A program made the translations under genes and the position numbers. The notes under the pieces are model-generated. The model was given only the letters and a program-made list of their open reading frames with translations, had not been told where the DNA came from and made no database searches. A DNA stretch of 64,000 bases from Euwallacea fornicatus (lineage: Eukaryota > Arthropoda > Insecta > Coleoptera > Curculionidae): assembly GCF_040115645.1 (NCBI RefSeq), contig NC_089566.1, forward strand, positions 2,542,001-2,606,000, given 5' to 3'. Below are positions 23,113 through 35,998 of the stretch, piece by piece. Every line of letters begins with the position of its first letter. Position 1 is the stretch's first letter.

Positions 23113-24994
23113 GAACGGGTGGGATCGCTCTATTTTAGAGAGCGGCTGATTAAAAAGGATAGAGCACCTTCCTCGTTTTTTTTTTGTTTTTTTTTTGTTC
23201 TGGAACCATACTTCAAACGGTAAATAGAAATAATTGCAGATTAGGATTTTCGATAATTCCTTCCCTACGGGTCTGAAGATAACGTTTTATCGTTTACTTT
23301 TTATAGTGGGTGATCGATATTCATCTGACGCTGCTCGGCCCCTTTTAGACCATTCGTGCCATATGTTGTTTCGTAAGACTTTTATGGAAGTTTTTCCTTC
23401 AACGCCTGGACCGTTTGTTGTGACTCGTGGGCATGATTCTGGGAAGGAGGGTATAAATTAAAAGAGAATATTTCCCGTTGATGGATGTGTTCGATAAACT
23501 TCTCCGCTTTCGAAATTAGGATATTTGCGCTGCTTGCTGCATAATTAGAAAGCAGCCTAATTTTACAACACTCCTTGTTTTTGGCCGGGCATTTTAATTA
23601 AAGACTTTTACAAACGCCAGGTGTCGCCTCGTTTGGGCCTGGAATTTTTTCGCGCGGCTTTTCTCACCTCCCGGAGTTCGGTCAGTGCATCCGTCGAAAT
23701 TAAAAAGAGGTTTTAGATATAATTTAATGCGATTTCGGTGAACTTCGCCAGTTTTAAATGTCGTCTCCAATTTAAATTGAAAACAGAAAGTTTCTACCGG
23801 CTTTATTGGGCCACATTTTTCTTCACTTCGTTCTGAAACCTCAATTTTTATTAAAATTAGTTCTTTAGGTCCACGTGTTCGATTTTCTTCTGTTAAACTC
23901 TTTTTATATCGCTCGTAAAAGATAATAATATAGCCCATGAAAATCAAGCTGCGCTGTCGATGTTGGCAATTTTGCCATTTTTATCCTAACCAAACGCGTT
24001 GACGGCCTGGGGCAACGTATCCAGAAACCCCCCAAGATGTCGGGAAAGACCACTGGCTAGTTTCTTTGCATTACCAAGGAAAACAAGAGCTGTTTTCTTT
24101 TCGTTGTGATAAAAATTACATTAGATTACCTAAATAGAGGCCGAAAAAAAGTTCTGAATATGCTACTTGTGAATTTGCCTGCTTCGAATGTACAGTGCTA
24201 CAAAATTGAGATTTCTTCGAGTTATCCGCGAAAATCAGGAACGTGCCCCGTTTTTAATAGTTTTTACGAACGTTTGAGCGACAAACGACATCTTTTTTCT
24301 TTTTGAATTACGTCACAACGTAAAACGCTCAATTTTTTACTGAATCCATAGTTATGCGCTTCTAATTCTCACGATAGAGTTACACATCAGTTCTCAGAGC
24401 CTCGCAAACCGTTGCAATTACCAGTGAGCAACGAGGACGTTTTCCTTAATTTTTTCTGTTTTTAACCCCTTTCTATGCGAAATTTAAAAATTGAAAATTG
24501 GGGGGTCAGTCCTGGCCAAACCGGATATGACGTAATATTCGAATTTATCCATAAAAATTCGCAATACTCGCCATGTTCATTGAATTTTCACCAACGCAGT
24601 GACTCTACTAGCTATTCTCCTCTGGGCGGTCCTGAATTTGTTTGTTGTTGATTGAATTTCCTCCACGCCAATTCCGGAATTTTGGAATGTGATTGTGAAA
24701 TTCGAAGGCCAACGGTGACGGGACAATTGAAGATGCAACTTTTACGGCTTAATTTGAACCCCGACTGCAGACACGGAAACGAGATTTAAATTGAAGAAAA
24801 TGTTGTCGTTAAGTTTTTTCAGGAAGGAGAAACGCATTAAAAGTATAAGAAGGAAATAAATTTGTTCGCAGGATGTAGGGTGTATATCGGAGACCTTCGA
24901 GAGAATCCCCAATATACGAGACAGCTGCAAGATTTCTGCATGACCGGTCGAAGCGTGTCAGCTCTTAATGCTTAGAAAATATATGATCGTAGTC

Positions 24995-25010
24995 GCTTCT
25001 CGCGAGAAGC
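24995..25010. promoter_or_regulatory. TCTCGCGAGA palindrome
   Basis: GCTTCTCGCGAGAAGC is a perfect 16-base palindrome with the core TCTCGCGAGA, known in vertebrates as the CGCG-type promoter element bound by BANP. Whether insects use it in this way is not shown here. It lies 2.1 kb into the FoxP intron, near no recognised exon. Confidence 0.35.
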
Positions 25011-25324
25011 TATCACCCAATGACATGAGATTTTCATCGATAAAAAAAATAGCAAATAAGAGGCGATATTGCTTTTGTGCCCGTGTAGGCATTTTTTCCT
25101 CTTCGTCGAATCCTTTGTATTCAGTGTTTTGGAGCTGCCTCGCGTCAACTGCATTTTAACGGTTGTTCAAGAGGACAGTAAGTGCAGCTCCGAAAAATGC
25201 CATTGTTTGCACTTTAAGGGGGAAAATAAACAAAGAGGAAAGATAAAAGAGCGGCGGAATGGTCCGGGATAGAACGAAGGTAAATGTTCTGACCACAGGC
25301 CGCGTACGTAGGTATATCTCTTCA

Positions 25325-25350
25325 GCGGCGGCGGCGGCGTCGGTGGCGGC
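25325..25350. repeat. GGC-type trinucleotide repeat
   Basis: An interrupted (GCG/GGC) run gives poly-Ala in one frame and poly-Pro in others. No gene context supports translation, and it lies within the FoxP intron. Confidence 0.5.
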
Positions 25351-26124
25351 ACCAGGGGAGTGGCTTGCTATTTCAAGCAGAATAAACACATGGCTGTTTT
25401 CTTTGTTCCGGCAAACTAAACAACCATCCTGGAATCCAAACAAGACCGGCTAGTCCCAAATTCAATTTAGTCTTTGCATGAGGCTATATCGCTAAACGTC
25501 AACACTGGCGACCCGACGACTACCGGCCGGACCGACGGACTTCACGAAAGCCGCTTTCTAAGCTACCAGATGCATTATTTGCATATGCACATTGTCCTAT
25601 TTACACATCAATTTCGTTGCAGAATATTCCGCACGATTCCTCAGGTTTAGTGCTCTTCATATCGACGAAATGACAGCCGACAGACGCGAAAATCGGGACC
25701 AATTTCTAAAAGATAAATAACTCTAGCGACGTGTGAAATTATGGCGAAGTTTCCGACGTCTTAAGACAGATCCAATCATGAACTTCTCCGGGCTTTAGCC
25801 TTTTGTTAGTGGAACTGATTTGTACTCCTTTTGTGAACGGAATAGAAGAAACCGGGCACGGCTTCCGCAGAATTAAAGACTGTGTGTGTTATACATTTCA
25901 AAGTTATGCAAAAGTAATCGTCGCAGCCTGAGGTAAACTAACCGTGTTCTCGAAGAGCACGATACAATCCGGGAATGTTGGGTCTCTAGATAAGCACAAT
26001 CTCGCACGCAGCGTTCAGAAGAAAGTAATTTATATTCCGCAAATATTTCCTTTTAAAATGAGTCACCGCGTGTAAGAATAAATATTTTCCTAATTTTCAT
26101 TCTCCCAACATTTCCACATTAGGA

Positions 26125-26181
26125 CCCCCCCCCCTCCCCTCCTCCCCTCCTCCTCCCTCTGCAGTCCTCCCCCGGGGGAGG
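26125..26181. repeat. Polypyrimidine tract ending in a C/G palindrome
   Basis: A C-rich run (C10, then CTCCC-type repeats) is followed by the perfect palindrome CCTCCCCCGGGGGAGG at 26166-26181. It could adopt triplex or quadruplex structure. No gene is attached. Confidence 0.6.
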
Positions 26182-29100
26182 TGTTCGGATAAATGACGGA
26201 ATTGTTGAAAACGCTTACATCCCTTGTTTACGTGTATTTTGATATCGTTACGTTCGCGGGGGTGGGCGATAAAAATGAGCGCTCATTAGCCGAAGTAAAA
26301 ATCTTTTAATCTGACGATTATCGCTGCTGTCACGGGGTGCGTTGATACTCCTCTTGCAGGATGAAAAAACGCTGCCGTCCCAACGAAAGAAAACAGAAAG
26401 GGTCAAAAATGCAACGTGTTCAAAATTATTTGCTTACTTCCAATTCAAAGTGGATTAGCGAAGATAAAAGCCGGCTTTAGCGAGACGCGAGTCCCCCTCC
26501 CCCTCGCAGAGGGGTGCCGCCACGGGGGAAACGAAGTTTGAAGAGAATTTATCGACGACACGTTCCGTTTCTAAAATATATCGAGTAATTACCGAAATTA
26601 CTTTGTCGAATTTCGGCACTGTGATTCCTCTAAATTTGTTTGGTTTTTACCAATTTGTCAATTGCCACTCAGCGGAAGGGTTGACTACGTAATTTCAAGA
26701 GCTGCGTAAGCCCACTTTTGAAAAAATCTAATCAATCCTCACTAGATCAGCAAATATACTCAAAGAGACGAGGAATACGTCCGGAAAGCAGAAAGTTAAG
26801 TTAAACACCGTGTCCCGTCGGATAATTAATTCGGTCAGTTTTATCGATTTAAGCGGTCCGATGATGGCATTTAAATTATTTCCCATTCAAGGCTGCTGAC
26901 GGTGTTTCTTTGCATTGGTGGCTCATATATGTAAGGGCAGCGTTACAGAACCGCATTCGCGCACAATTTTTCCCCCACAGTCGGTTGGTGAACGTCCCGA
27001 CCGTGACGACGCCCTCACCTTCGTTCGCATCCCGTCGCGGCATGTGAAAAATCCAAGTCCGTCTCTGCAAAGTCCCCAGATCAAACTGTTTTTGCCGTCC
27101 TTAACAATTTAGTCGAAGGCGAATAAGTGGCACCCGTTTGGCCATTAGCTGACCGCCGTGTCCATTTGGGCTCTCGAGTCTTGCACTGCTACGTCAGCAC
27201 TTCGTCTCCGATCACCAGTAGCGTACAGAGCCAAACTAAAAAATAATAAAGGTCAATCTTGATTTTAATTAGGAATTTGGTCCTGACATCAGCCGAGGAC
27301 TCGACTGAAATGGGAAATAGGAATTAAACAATTCGGACGATTTGTACTGGGCGTTCCAAGTAAAATCCCAATTTATTTTCTCATATGGACGTCGTTCAAG
27401 TTTTAGAATAAGCATTTTATTGAATTATTTTACTTGTGCAAGATTTTGCCGTTTCAAAATTAGAAACAGGGGAAACACCAGATGAAACGGCAGGATTAAC
27501 ATCTTCGTTTGGAAATTTAGCGTCATGTGCAGGTGCAAATTATGCCACCGGTTTGAATAGTGCAATCAATTTTCCTAAAATCATGGTCCAGAACAGAGTT
27601 AAAAGCGGGTAGAAAATAATGGAAAAAAAATAGGATCATCCTATGTTTTATGAAGTTTATATGAAGGTGCCCCCTCGATGATGTGCTCTCATGTACGCTC
27701 GTTTGTTCCATATCCGGCTCAGGGTGAGTCGCAACTAAAATGAAGCACTACAAGGTGATTCATTTGAAAGTGAGAAAATCTAGTTTGAACCGACTTTACG
27801 AAACAACCATCGCTTTAGGCCATCGGTTAAAGCAACAGAATACATTTTTGAAACGATGTCTTTGGAACGAAATCATATGCTGTCGGTGCGTGTTTCCAAA
27901 TCATTGAATTTATATTAAAAAAAAGTTAATGATATTCAACGTTTTTATATCGAATTGAAAGCAAATGTAATTTGGACTTCTAACCGGCATTTGGGCATAT
28001 TTTACGTTTCGGACTATAATCCGAAATATGGAATTTTGACTGTAAACATCTAAGTCTGAGAATTATGGAAATTTCGAAATTAGGACGTGAACAAGAGTCC
28101 GAGTTCACGATGAACGTTTTTCTTATTCCTGAGACTCTGAATTGAAAGCTCCAAATTTAGATTTTTGTTTAGGATTCTAAACCATGCAACTGACGAAATC
28201 ACCGAAGGGTCGAGTCCACAAAGTGGGTTTGCCCGCCTGTCCGGATTCATTTTCTTCAGCCTTCCAGTACCAAATTCAAACCATTGAAATGTATAGAGGA
28301 GAGTTGAGCATTTTTGACTTTTTTAAATCTCGAATTAAAACCAGCTTGCTGAACTCGAAGACGAGGAATTTAACCGCACAATAAATACGGATTTGAGTCA
28401 ATGAAATCTTCTCCAAGAAAACGAAGCTTAGGGGGTGGATTTTATTTACTGTTTTTGTTTCCTTCTAAGAGCGGTTTTTAAAGTTTTATTGTTGCTTTTG
28501 TTCGGCTCTATCTCGTTCTAAAAATCTTTAACTTTGTTAAAAAAACTTCATACTAAAACCCTCATGTATGTTCACGTTGAGTTGAAGGAACTCGAAATTT
28601 TGGTTTCGAAGTCAATGTCCAGGAACCAGGAACGCCAAGGGGATACGTCGTGGATCACAGCGGAAATGCCCTCCCTTCTACATAGGCGAAAAATTGCGTT
28701 GCGTATACGTAAATATATGTTCTAGATGGCCTCAAAAATACCTCTAATTCCGAAGAATCAACGCGTTAAAACCGAGAAACGAGACCTCATCTTCGTCCTC
28801 GACGTCCCATTTAAATTTCGCCACTGTTTTTGAGTTTATTTGGATTTTTGCGAGAAGAAGCGAGGCAAAAACAATTTAGAACAATCAAAAAGCTACCGAT
28901 AAGCGCCCTTATCGATTCTACGACGCGTTTTGTATCCACGAAAAGCAGAATCAAATTTTAATATTATTGCCCCACCGTGGCTGACACAAGTGCATACGAA
29001 ATTAGAGCTAGAGGGCGATACCATGTAATGCGAAAATTAAATTCGCCTTACGAACGGACGAAAGTATTGAGCTACGTAAAAACGACGCATATGTGGGAGG

Positions 29101-30868
29101 TGGCTTGGCGCATTACACAGTCATGCGTGCATTCGATCTCGGGGTTTTGCGCGGATTAAATTGGTTGGCACTCGACAAGGAAAACCAGTTTCGTGGCGTC
29201 GCTCCAAGTTGATGAGAAGAAGCCGCGTGTTGGGTAAAGGTATATAAACAGCAGTTATGATAAATATGCAAGCTAGGGCGCGAAATTCTTTCTCGCGTGT
29301 AACTTCCGGATAGGAAGTTCGACTTTTGTTTGATTTCTGGCAACATAACTTGCCTTTTTGTTAGTTTAATGTTAAGGAATTTATGTAAAGCGGGATAGGT
29401 GTAGTTTCACCTTCTTGATCTAGTTCCTAATGGTCGGGGAACAAAAAGGTATCTATTGAAGGGAAAAAACTTGAGTGCAATGTCTTTATTTTCATCCCCA
29501 GTTAGAGTGATTTATCGAAGGTAATTTCGAACATATTATTTCCTTAAGGAGGAACGTCTTTTGTTCAGGTATTACCGTGTTTTAGATACGGAGGACTATT
29601 AATGCGTGCACTGGATTTCCTTTATCTAGATAAATGGATGTGCGAGTTAAAATCCCAATCCGCAACGAACAGCCGGAAAAGGGAATATTTATACTTTAGG
29701 CCAAGCAAAATAATTTATCGTAAGTAGCTCCCGATTGTTTCGATTATTGCAAGCACTTGGGGGGTAAGTAGCAGTAAAAAAGGATACATTTATGCGTGTG
29801 CAGATCTCTTTATCGCACGATGACACTCCCTGGAAAGTCCGATAGTCCAATTTAAAACTAAATAAAGTGAAGGGAAAGCCTAAGGTCCGATTGATGGTGC
29901 GGATAAAGATCGAGACAGGCCGGAATCAAAGTGAGCGGTCAGTTGATTGCCATCCTTCGTCACACGTCAAGGGCTGAGATTACCACCCTCTTAACCATAA
30001 CACCGACATTTTAGCTGTGTGAAAAAGATAAAGAAAAAGCGTTCGCCCAATAAAACAGCCCGAGGGAAAGAGGCGAGCTTTCGCCCGGATTTTCATCTGA
30101 TTAATACCTGCCCTCGGACGTCAATAAGCAAATGCCTATCAATTTTCTCTTAGGGAATTTTTAATGGAAAACCAACCCGGGTTCGCCTGATAGCGCTTTG
30201 ATAGGGGCATCTACGTGGAAATTCGCTTCCAGACGAACTTATTTATACAACAGTTTTAGCCCACACGTAGGAAATTCGCGAAACAGAATGCGGCATTATG
30301 GTAGAAGGCAAATATTTGGCCTGGGTCTCTCGCGAACCGCTATTGTCATAACATAAGACAATGCGAATGCTGTATCTCATTTTTCATCTGGCCGATCTTT
30401 GTAATCTTTATTTGCATCAGCTTGTACGGATCTAATAATAGCTCTGGGGAAAAGCTTTGAGAGAACGTCGAGGGGAATCTCAGTCATCTTGGAGCGTCGT
30501 GGCCACTGTATCGAGGGGCTCAGCGCGAGGTTGAAAAAAGGTGATTTTGTCCAGTGGAGCGTTAATTCGGTCCACAATTCGCGGGGAGATACAACGAGAT
30601 TCTTCAATTAAAACTTATGTTTATTTAGTATTCGTCGAGCGAGTGCTGGCGCCGAACAATGTTTAACCGAAATAATAAGAGACAGTGACCGGAAGAAGAA
30701 TGGAGAAAGACTACCTCCCGATAACCCAGGGGCATATTCCATTTTCTTCATTATTTACTTCCAAAATAGCTGCCCTAAGCTCTTTTCAAAATATTTTTTT
30801 TACCCACTGGTGTGCTCAAACCTCCCTTTCATCAAAGAATATAATCAAAGGGAAACTTTGAACGTCCA

Positions 30869-31050
30869 TATAGGGTGTCTCAAAAAACCAGAAATTCCTC
30901 ACCTGCATCAAACATCTCGATGCAATTCAGTTTGCCTCGGTGCGAAGATCATTCGTCGTCGAGTTAGGGTGACTTCAAAGCCGATTTAAAAATGACCGTT
31001 TTCTCATAATCTGCGGCCCGAATTGGCCCTACGTACGTACAGGGCGTCTC
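30869..31050 (+). repeat. Two tandem transposon-end motifs
   Basis: TATAGGGTGTCTC near 30869 and TACAGGGCGTCTC at 31038 point the same way, 169 bases apart, as if one element had inserted into or next to the end of another. No coding remnant lies between them. Confidence 0.4.
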
Positions 31051-31251
31051 ATAAACAGACCGATAGACTTTCAGATGGTGTGGGGCTCACGAACACAAGT
31101 ATTTAGACCAAACAAAGTTAGGGCCCAAATTATTTCGTTTCCAAGATACAGAGCGTTTCAGTGCTTGTTTTTAAAAATATCTTTTGAATATTTCAAAAAC
31201 GGGTGGGGATAGGGACACCCTACGACGGGATAAATATGCGCGTTCTGGAGT

Positions 31252-31423
31252 AGGCAGAATATTTCCACCTACACCAGTGGCCACCTCCACAACACCTCCT
31301 GGCGTTTTGTTGCTCAAGTCTCCGTTTTCAAGTGTCGTTCCTTTGGGTTCCGAGCCATTTACGCACGTGGAAACGTTAGATGGCCGCATGGATACCACCG
31401 GTGTAGGTGGAAATATTCTGCCT
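31252..31423. repeat. 29-bp inverted repeat with 114-bp loop
   Basis: The arm at 31252-31280 (begins AGGCAGAATATTTCCACC) is mirrored at 31395-31423 (ends GGTGGAAATATTCTGCCT) with a single mismatch in 29 bases. An open frame (31184-31507) runs through both arms but shows no known domain. It could be a small hairpin element or the ends of a short transposon with ends other than the TACAGGG type. Confidence 0.7.
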
Positions 31424-32302
31424 ATTTTCGTCTACTTTAGTTTTGCATTACTCCATCATTTGTCTGTAAAGATACCCATAAGGTGGTTCGGTATTCTTCG
31501 TTTCTGACTTGATAGAACGCTTTGAAAGCATTTACGACGCAAGCGTGATCGTATTAGTATATACCATTTCCCAATTTTGGTCAAAATGACGCAAAACGTT
31601 TCAAAAATATACGACAACGGCCTAAAGTGTTAACCTGCTAAATCTATTTTTTTTTTAAATTAATTTACGTTTTAGAAGCCGCAAATCCAGTTAAGTGAAC
31701 CTCTTTTCATATGAGTAATTCGTCCTTTCTGAGTAATATCTGATTCGAGTAATAAATCATTTCGTCATATGTTTTTAGGATACTGTGTATAGAAAATGCT
31801 GATTAAATTTACAAAAAAATGTATCATTAAAACACTGCGCACTGTGAATTCAATATAAAAAAAAAACTGATATACAGCATATCCGTCCCCCGACTATATC
31901 ATTAGTATAATTGTTATTTACTTGGTCGGATCTAATTTCGTAGACGGGCATTGTCCCGCATTATACAAACGAATCTATGAATTTGCAAATGGACTCAACT
32001 GGCCATTCACGCTGACCAAAGGGATTATTTATTTGTTTACTGTTCCTTGGACAGGTCCACTATTCCTCGCAGCGGTCTTATTTTCCCTTTTAGGCCTATT
32101 GGCCCACGTAAATTCATTTTCTCCTGTTGATGTAACTTTTGGACATTAGACAAAATAACTGAAATAGATACTTAGTCTTACTATATTATGTACTATGCTG
32201 GACAACGGGTTTAAAAATCTAAGAAAGTTTTGTTGGACCCCTAGTAGAGGTTCGCTGCTATAGGGGTAAGACGAAAAATATAAATACATACGACCGTGAA
32301 TG

Positions 32303-32441
32303 TACAGGGTGGTCCACGTAAGTTGGTCCACTATCTCATCTCAAACACCGTAAGGTTTAAAAAGAAAGCTTTGGCGTAAAAGTTATTAAGTGTTTTACAA
32401 ATGTTTATTTTTTTGGTGTTTTAGAAGTTACAGGGTGGTCC
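32303..32441 (+). repeat. Paired TACAGGGTGGTCC motifs, same orientation
   Basis: TACAGGGTGGTCC occurs at 32303 and again at 32429, both on the + strand and 126 bases apart; a reverse copy (GTCATCCTGTATA) lies at 32907-32919. The second and third copies could bound a 490-base non-coding element, but the arms do not clearly match beyond the ends. Confidence 0.4.
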
Positions 32442-33229
32442 AGAAAACTGTAGCGCGACAAAAATGCAATTTCTTTAAATGGACTACCCTATATTTTGTT
32501 ACTACAAAATATGGATTTTTTTGCATTTTTTGTATTAATTCAATTTAAAGTAAAGGTGCAAGGAAAATACAACATTTTCTAAATTCTTATAATAAATAAA
32601 TAACATACATATATATACAAAAAATAAGTAAAAAATAAAAATTCATAAAATATCAATAACTTTTATATTAATTTTTTTTTTGAACCGGGACATTGTATGG
32701 AAGTAAATGGGTCACGATGGATAACGCGCCCCCTCCCAGTGCCATTTAACATTATTGAAGGAGTTCCGTCCTGTATGGAGGAATGACGCTACACCTAGGA
32801 ATTTATGATCTAAAAATGTCCCTCTTACAAGTAAAACTGACGTGTCTTGGGGTTTTCTGAAGAAAAAAATCAATTCAAGATATTTAGAGCTGACTGTTTT
32901 AAATGGGTCATCCTGTATAAAAAGAGTAAAATGGGAGTTATATATGTCTAATACATACATCGGAAAAGTCTAAGGATACTTTTTTTTAAATTACGAAATC
33001 GATAAAAAGTAATTTCAATTGTAGTTTATACTATACTATACTAGTGCAAGTCCTCGTTCTGCATACTCAATTGATTGACGAAATTGAAAAGCGAATTAAC
33101 AATTTTCCTGCGGATATGAAAAAGTTACAGTTTTGCGCTCTGCTAAATTATCAGATTGGTTCAATTTCATTCCTTTCGATACTAGCTGGTACTTAGCGGG
33201 TGGTCTGAAAATACTCTATTTTACCATGG

Positions 33230-34358
33230 AACGACATTATGCATTTCGGGATGAGATGAATCGAGCGGTACACCTTCAAGCTAATTTCAACACATTGAAG
33301 TAGCTGAGCGGATGGGCGTGTCCCGAAGTGTCAAATGAGTTAATTATGGCGGCGCTTTAGGGAAACTGGAACTCCGGTCGAACAACATCCAGGACGTGAA
33401 CGAATTACAGCTGCAGCTCAAGATCGATTTTTAGTTTTAACAGCTAGAAGGCCATCTCCAATTACGGCACCTGAATCGGTTGCAGATTTACACATGAGGG
33501 CGCATCCCGTTACTGTAGGCCCGGATCGGATACTGGTAGAAATCGTTTACATGAAACTAATCTTCATAGTTGGAGACCACTTGAAAGTCCATCTTTTTCC
33601 CGAGGCAATCGCACTGTAAGATTAAAGTGATGTCAAGAATATCGAAAGCAGGATGGAACTGATTGGGCCACAGTTTTATTCACTGACTAATCGAGATTTG
33701 GATATCTCCCAGATTTTCGTCGAATAAGAGCGCAAAGGCTGCGTCGAATTGTTGAACGTTTGCGACGTGTTCGGGAAGATTATTCATGTGGAGGTGATAC
33801 ACCAAATGGTACAGACCAGAATAATAATTGACGGCAGAATCGACTTCGTTTTTCCAAATCGATTCGCAGGAGCTAGGAGCTACAGGACAGTCGATGCCAT
33901 ATTCGTAATTCCACGGTCCGACCATTTGCTGGCGCCGTTGGCTAAAACTTTCGCTTCATGCATATTACTGCTCGTCCACATGTCGCGGGTAACGTAAGAG
34001 GCTGATTGACCAATGAAGGAATCGCCGCATTGCCGTGGCCAACACAATCGCCAGATCTGAATCCAATTGAGCATGCCTGGGACACACTTCAAAGAAGTGT
34101 CGTCACATGTGGCCAATATTTACGGTGTCTTTCGATTTCGGACGCTACTGTCAGAAGAATGGGGAAGGGGGCCACAGGCGGAAATCAACAGTAGCATTTC
34201 GAGTATGGACGACAAAATTAAGGCTGCCATTAATAACTGCGGAGGTCATACTTTGTAATAGACTTCAGCTTTTTTGGTTGCTGAGAATGTTTGTCGAGTT
34301 AAAAGAAGAGCACTTTTAGTTACATACTGCGTGACACAGGAAAGAGAACACCCCGTAA
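33230..34358 (+). pseudogene. Tc1-like transposase pseudogene, copy 1
   Basis: Broken + strand frames give, in order, an N-terminal helix-turn-helix remnant, GTPVEQHPGR and ERITAAAQDRFLVLTARRPS (second DNA-binding helix-turn-helix), CQEYRKQDGTDWATVLFTD with SRFG (first catalytic Asp, 33684-33686, followed by a stop), ITARPHVAGNVR where the second Asp motif (usually DNARPH) has lost its Asp, and LPWPTQSPDLNPIEHAWD with the third acidic residue region, then INNCGGHT. These are landmarks of Tc1-type cut-and-paste transposases of about 340 residues. Several stops and frame changes and the lost second Asp make it inactive. A right-hand terminal repeat ending CCCCGTAA is visible at 34329-34358; no left end was found. 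Confidence 0.75.
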
Positions 34359-34379
34359 AATAATTTTTGGTATGCATGT

Positions 34380-34905
34380 TCGTATGTGGGAACACCATAT
34401 ACAAACATGCAAAATACATGAGATCCTCAGTTTACAATATAGAGGTGCGTCCATCAGACTGTTGGAGCAATGGTTTTGGGATACTATTATATGGTAGCCG
34501 GTCAACTTTATTTTCCATTAGAGGCAGCATAACGGTCCAGCGATACATCCAAAAAATCCTGAAACCTCATCTCGTACCTTATTTGGAAGCTCTTGTTAAT
34601 CCGGTTTTCCAGCACGACCACACGCGGCTAGAGCGACTGTGGATTTCTTTCAATAAAATGCAATCAATCTGCTACCTTGATTAACTCAATCTCCAGACTT
34701 CTCACCGATTGAACATGTGTGAGATATTGTAGGTAGAAGGTTGCATAATTTACCCCATCCCCTACAAACCCTAACGGCGCTATGTCATGCTGTCCAGTTA
34801 GCCTGGAATAAGATCCCCCAAGAGGACATCGATCACCTCATTAGATCCATGCCTAGACGTATACAGGAATGTGTAACACACCGCGGAGGACCGACAAATT
34901 ATTAT
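34380..34905 (+). pseudogene. Tc1-like transposase pseudogene, copy 2 (C-terminal half)
   Basis: A second fragment follows directly: ARPHAARATVDFFQ, LTQSPDFSPIEHV, then GRRLHNLPHPLQTLTALCHA and AWNKIPQEDIDHLIRSMPRR with CVTHRGGPT. This order (second Asp region, third Asp region, C-terminal helices, RGG[PH]T tail) is again that of Tc1-type transposases, of a subfamily different from copy 1. The N-terminal DNA-binding part and first Asp are missing or unreadable, and at least three stops interrupt it. The C-terminal frame 34741-34930 is the best preserved part. Confidence 0.75.
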
Positions 34906-35011
34906 TTTTTTTTTTTATTTTCAACGGTTAAATTTGTTCAATTTTTTTATTGCAGCATTTGTTTCATCGTGAGAGACATGCGCACGAAAAATTATTCGAA
35001 TAGAATCATGC

Positions 35012-35041
35012 TTACAGGGCGCTCTCTTCTCTGTGTCACGC
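35012..35041 (+). repeat. Terminal repeat matching 34329-34358 in inverse orientation
   Basis: TTACAGGGCGCTCTC at 35012, continuing to GTGTCACGC at 35041, is the reverse complement of 34329-34358 with 25 of 30 bases identical. The two copies face outward around Tc1-like copy 2, rather than inward as terminal repeats of a single element would. Confidence 0.6.
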
Positions 35042-35986
35042 GGTGTACTTACTACTTACGGTGTGTTAAATATTTTCTAACGCTACAAGCGGATAACTTC
35101 ATACGTTTGATTAGTCCCAGAGGGACTTCGATCTATTTATGAAAATATCCTTAGACTTTCCCCGATGTGTGTAGTGTTCCGATGAATGGTCTTTTCAGTA
35201 AGTAATGACACAAACATTTTAAGAGGCAGAAGAGCATCGCATTAATAAAACGGTCATATTTTAAATCTGTTCTGCGTTACAAGGCGGCTTAATATCGGTC
35301 GGCAATAAGGAAAAAGGGGAGCCAATAATAAGGGTATTGTTAATTTTTTCCCCGCTTCCATTCTCTTCTCTTCGGACAAAAAAGACTGTCAACATTTCGA
35401 AGACTTTGAATAAGTGGCCCTTCCTATCAATGGTTTCACCGGCAAGGCGAGTTGGGGTCTCCTCTTATTCCCCACCCCCTCCCCCATCCACCTCTGCGTC
35501 AGATTGAATTAAGCAACGACAGGTTGTGTTGATTTGTTTCATTTATTGGGCCATTATCCCCATTCGTAACTCCTGGATGTGAATCTGCCGAAATCCCGCA
35601 TATTGCTGGGAGCGAGTGACAAATATTGACGTTCGGAGATTTAAAGTTATTGAAAATACAGGCACCTGCAACTAAAAAGGATATTGGCTGCAAAACTTAT
35701 ATAACGAAAATATTCGATTCCTTTTTCCATTTGATATGCGATACTGCTCGAGGCTTTTATGGTACGACGAGGCCAGAATCCCCCCCGCTCCCTCCCATCC
35801 CCCGTGCCGGAGCATTAAAGAGGGAGTCGGGAAATATTGTGCTAACGCGAGTAAAAAATTAGCTGTGCAGAAAGGTTGATGGGAAATATGCCCCATAGTA
35901 GGCCCTCGATAAAATCTTCTCAAGCACAAACTAGGGACTTAGCCGATATATTACAAAAGCCTGAGGTAGTGTTATTGTCGTCCGTA

Positions 35987-35998
35987 TACAGGGTGTCT
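35987..35998 (+). repeat. Solo transposon-end motif
   Basis: TACAGGGTGTCT follows TA; no matching reverse end was found in the next 2 kb. Confidence 0.35.

Noticed and set aside
25156..25443. Ala/Pro-rich frames around the GGC repeat
   Set aside because: They are produced by the trinucleotide repeat in several frames and have no gene context.
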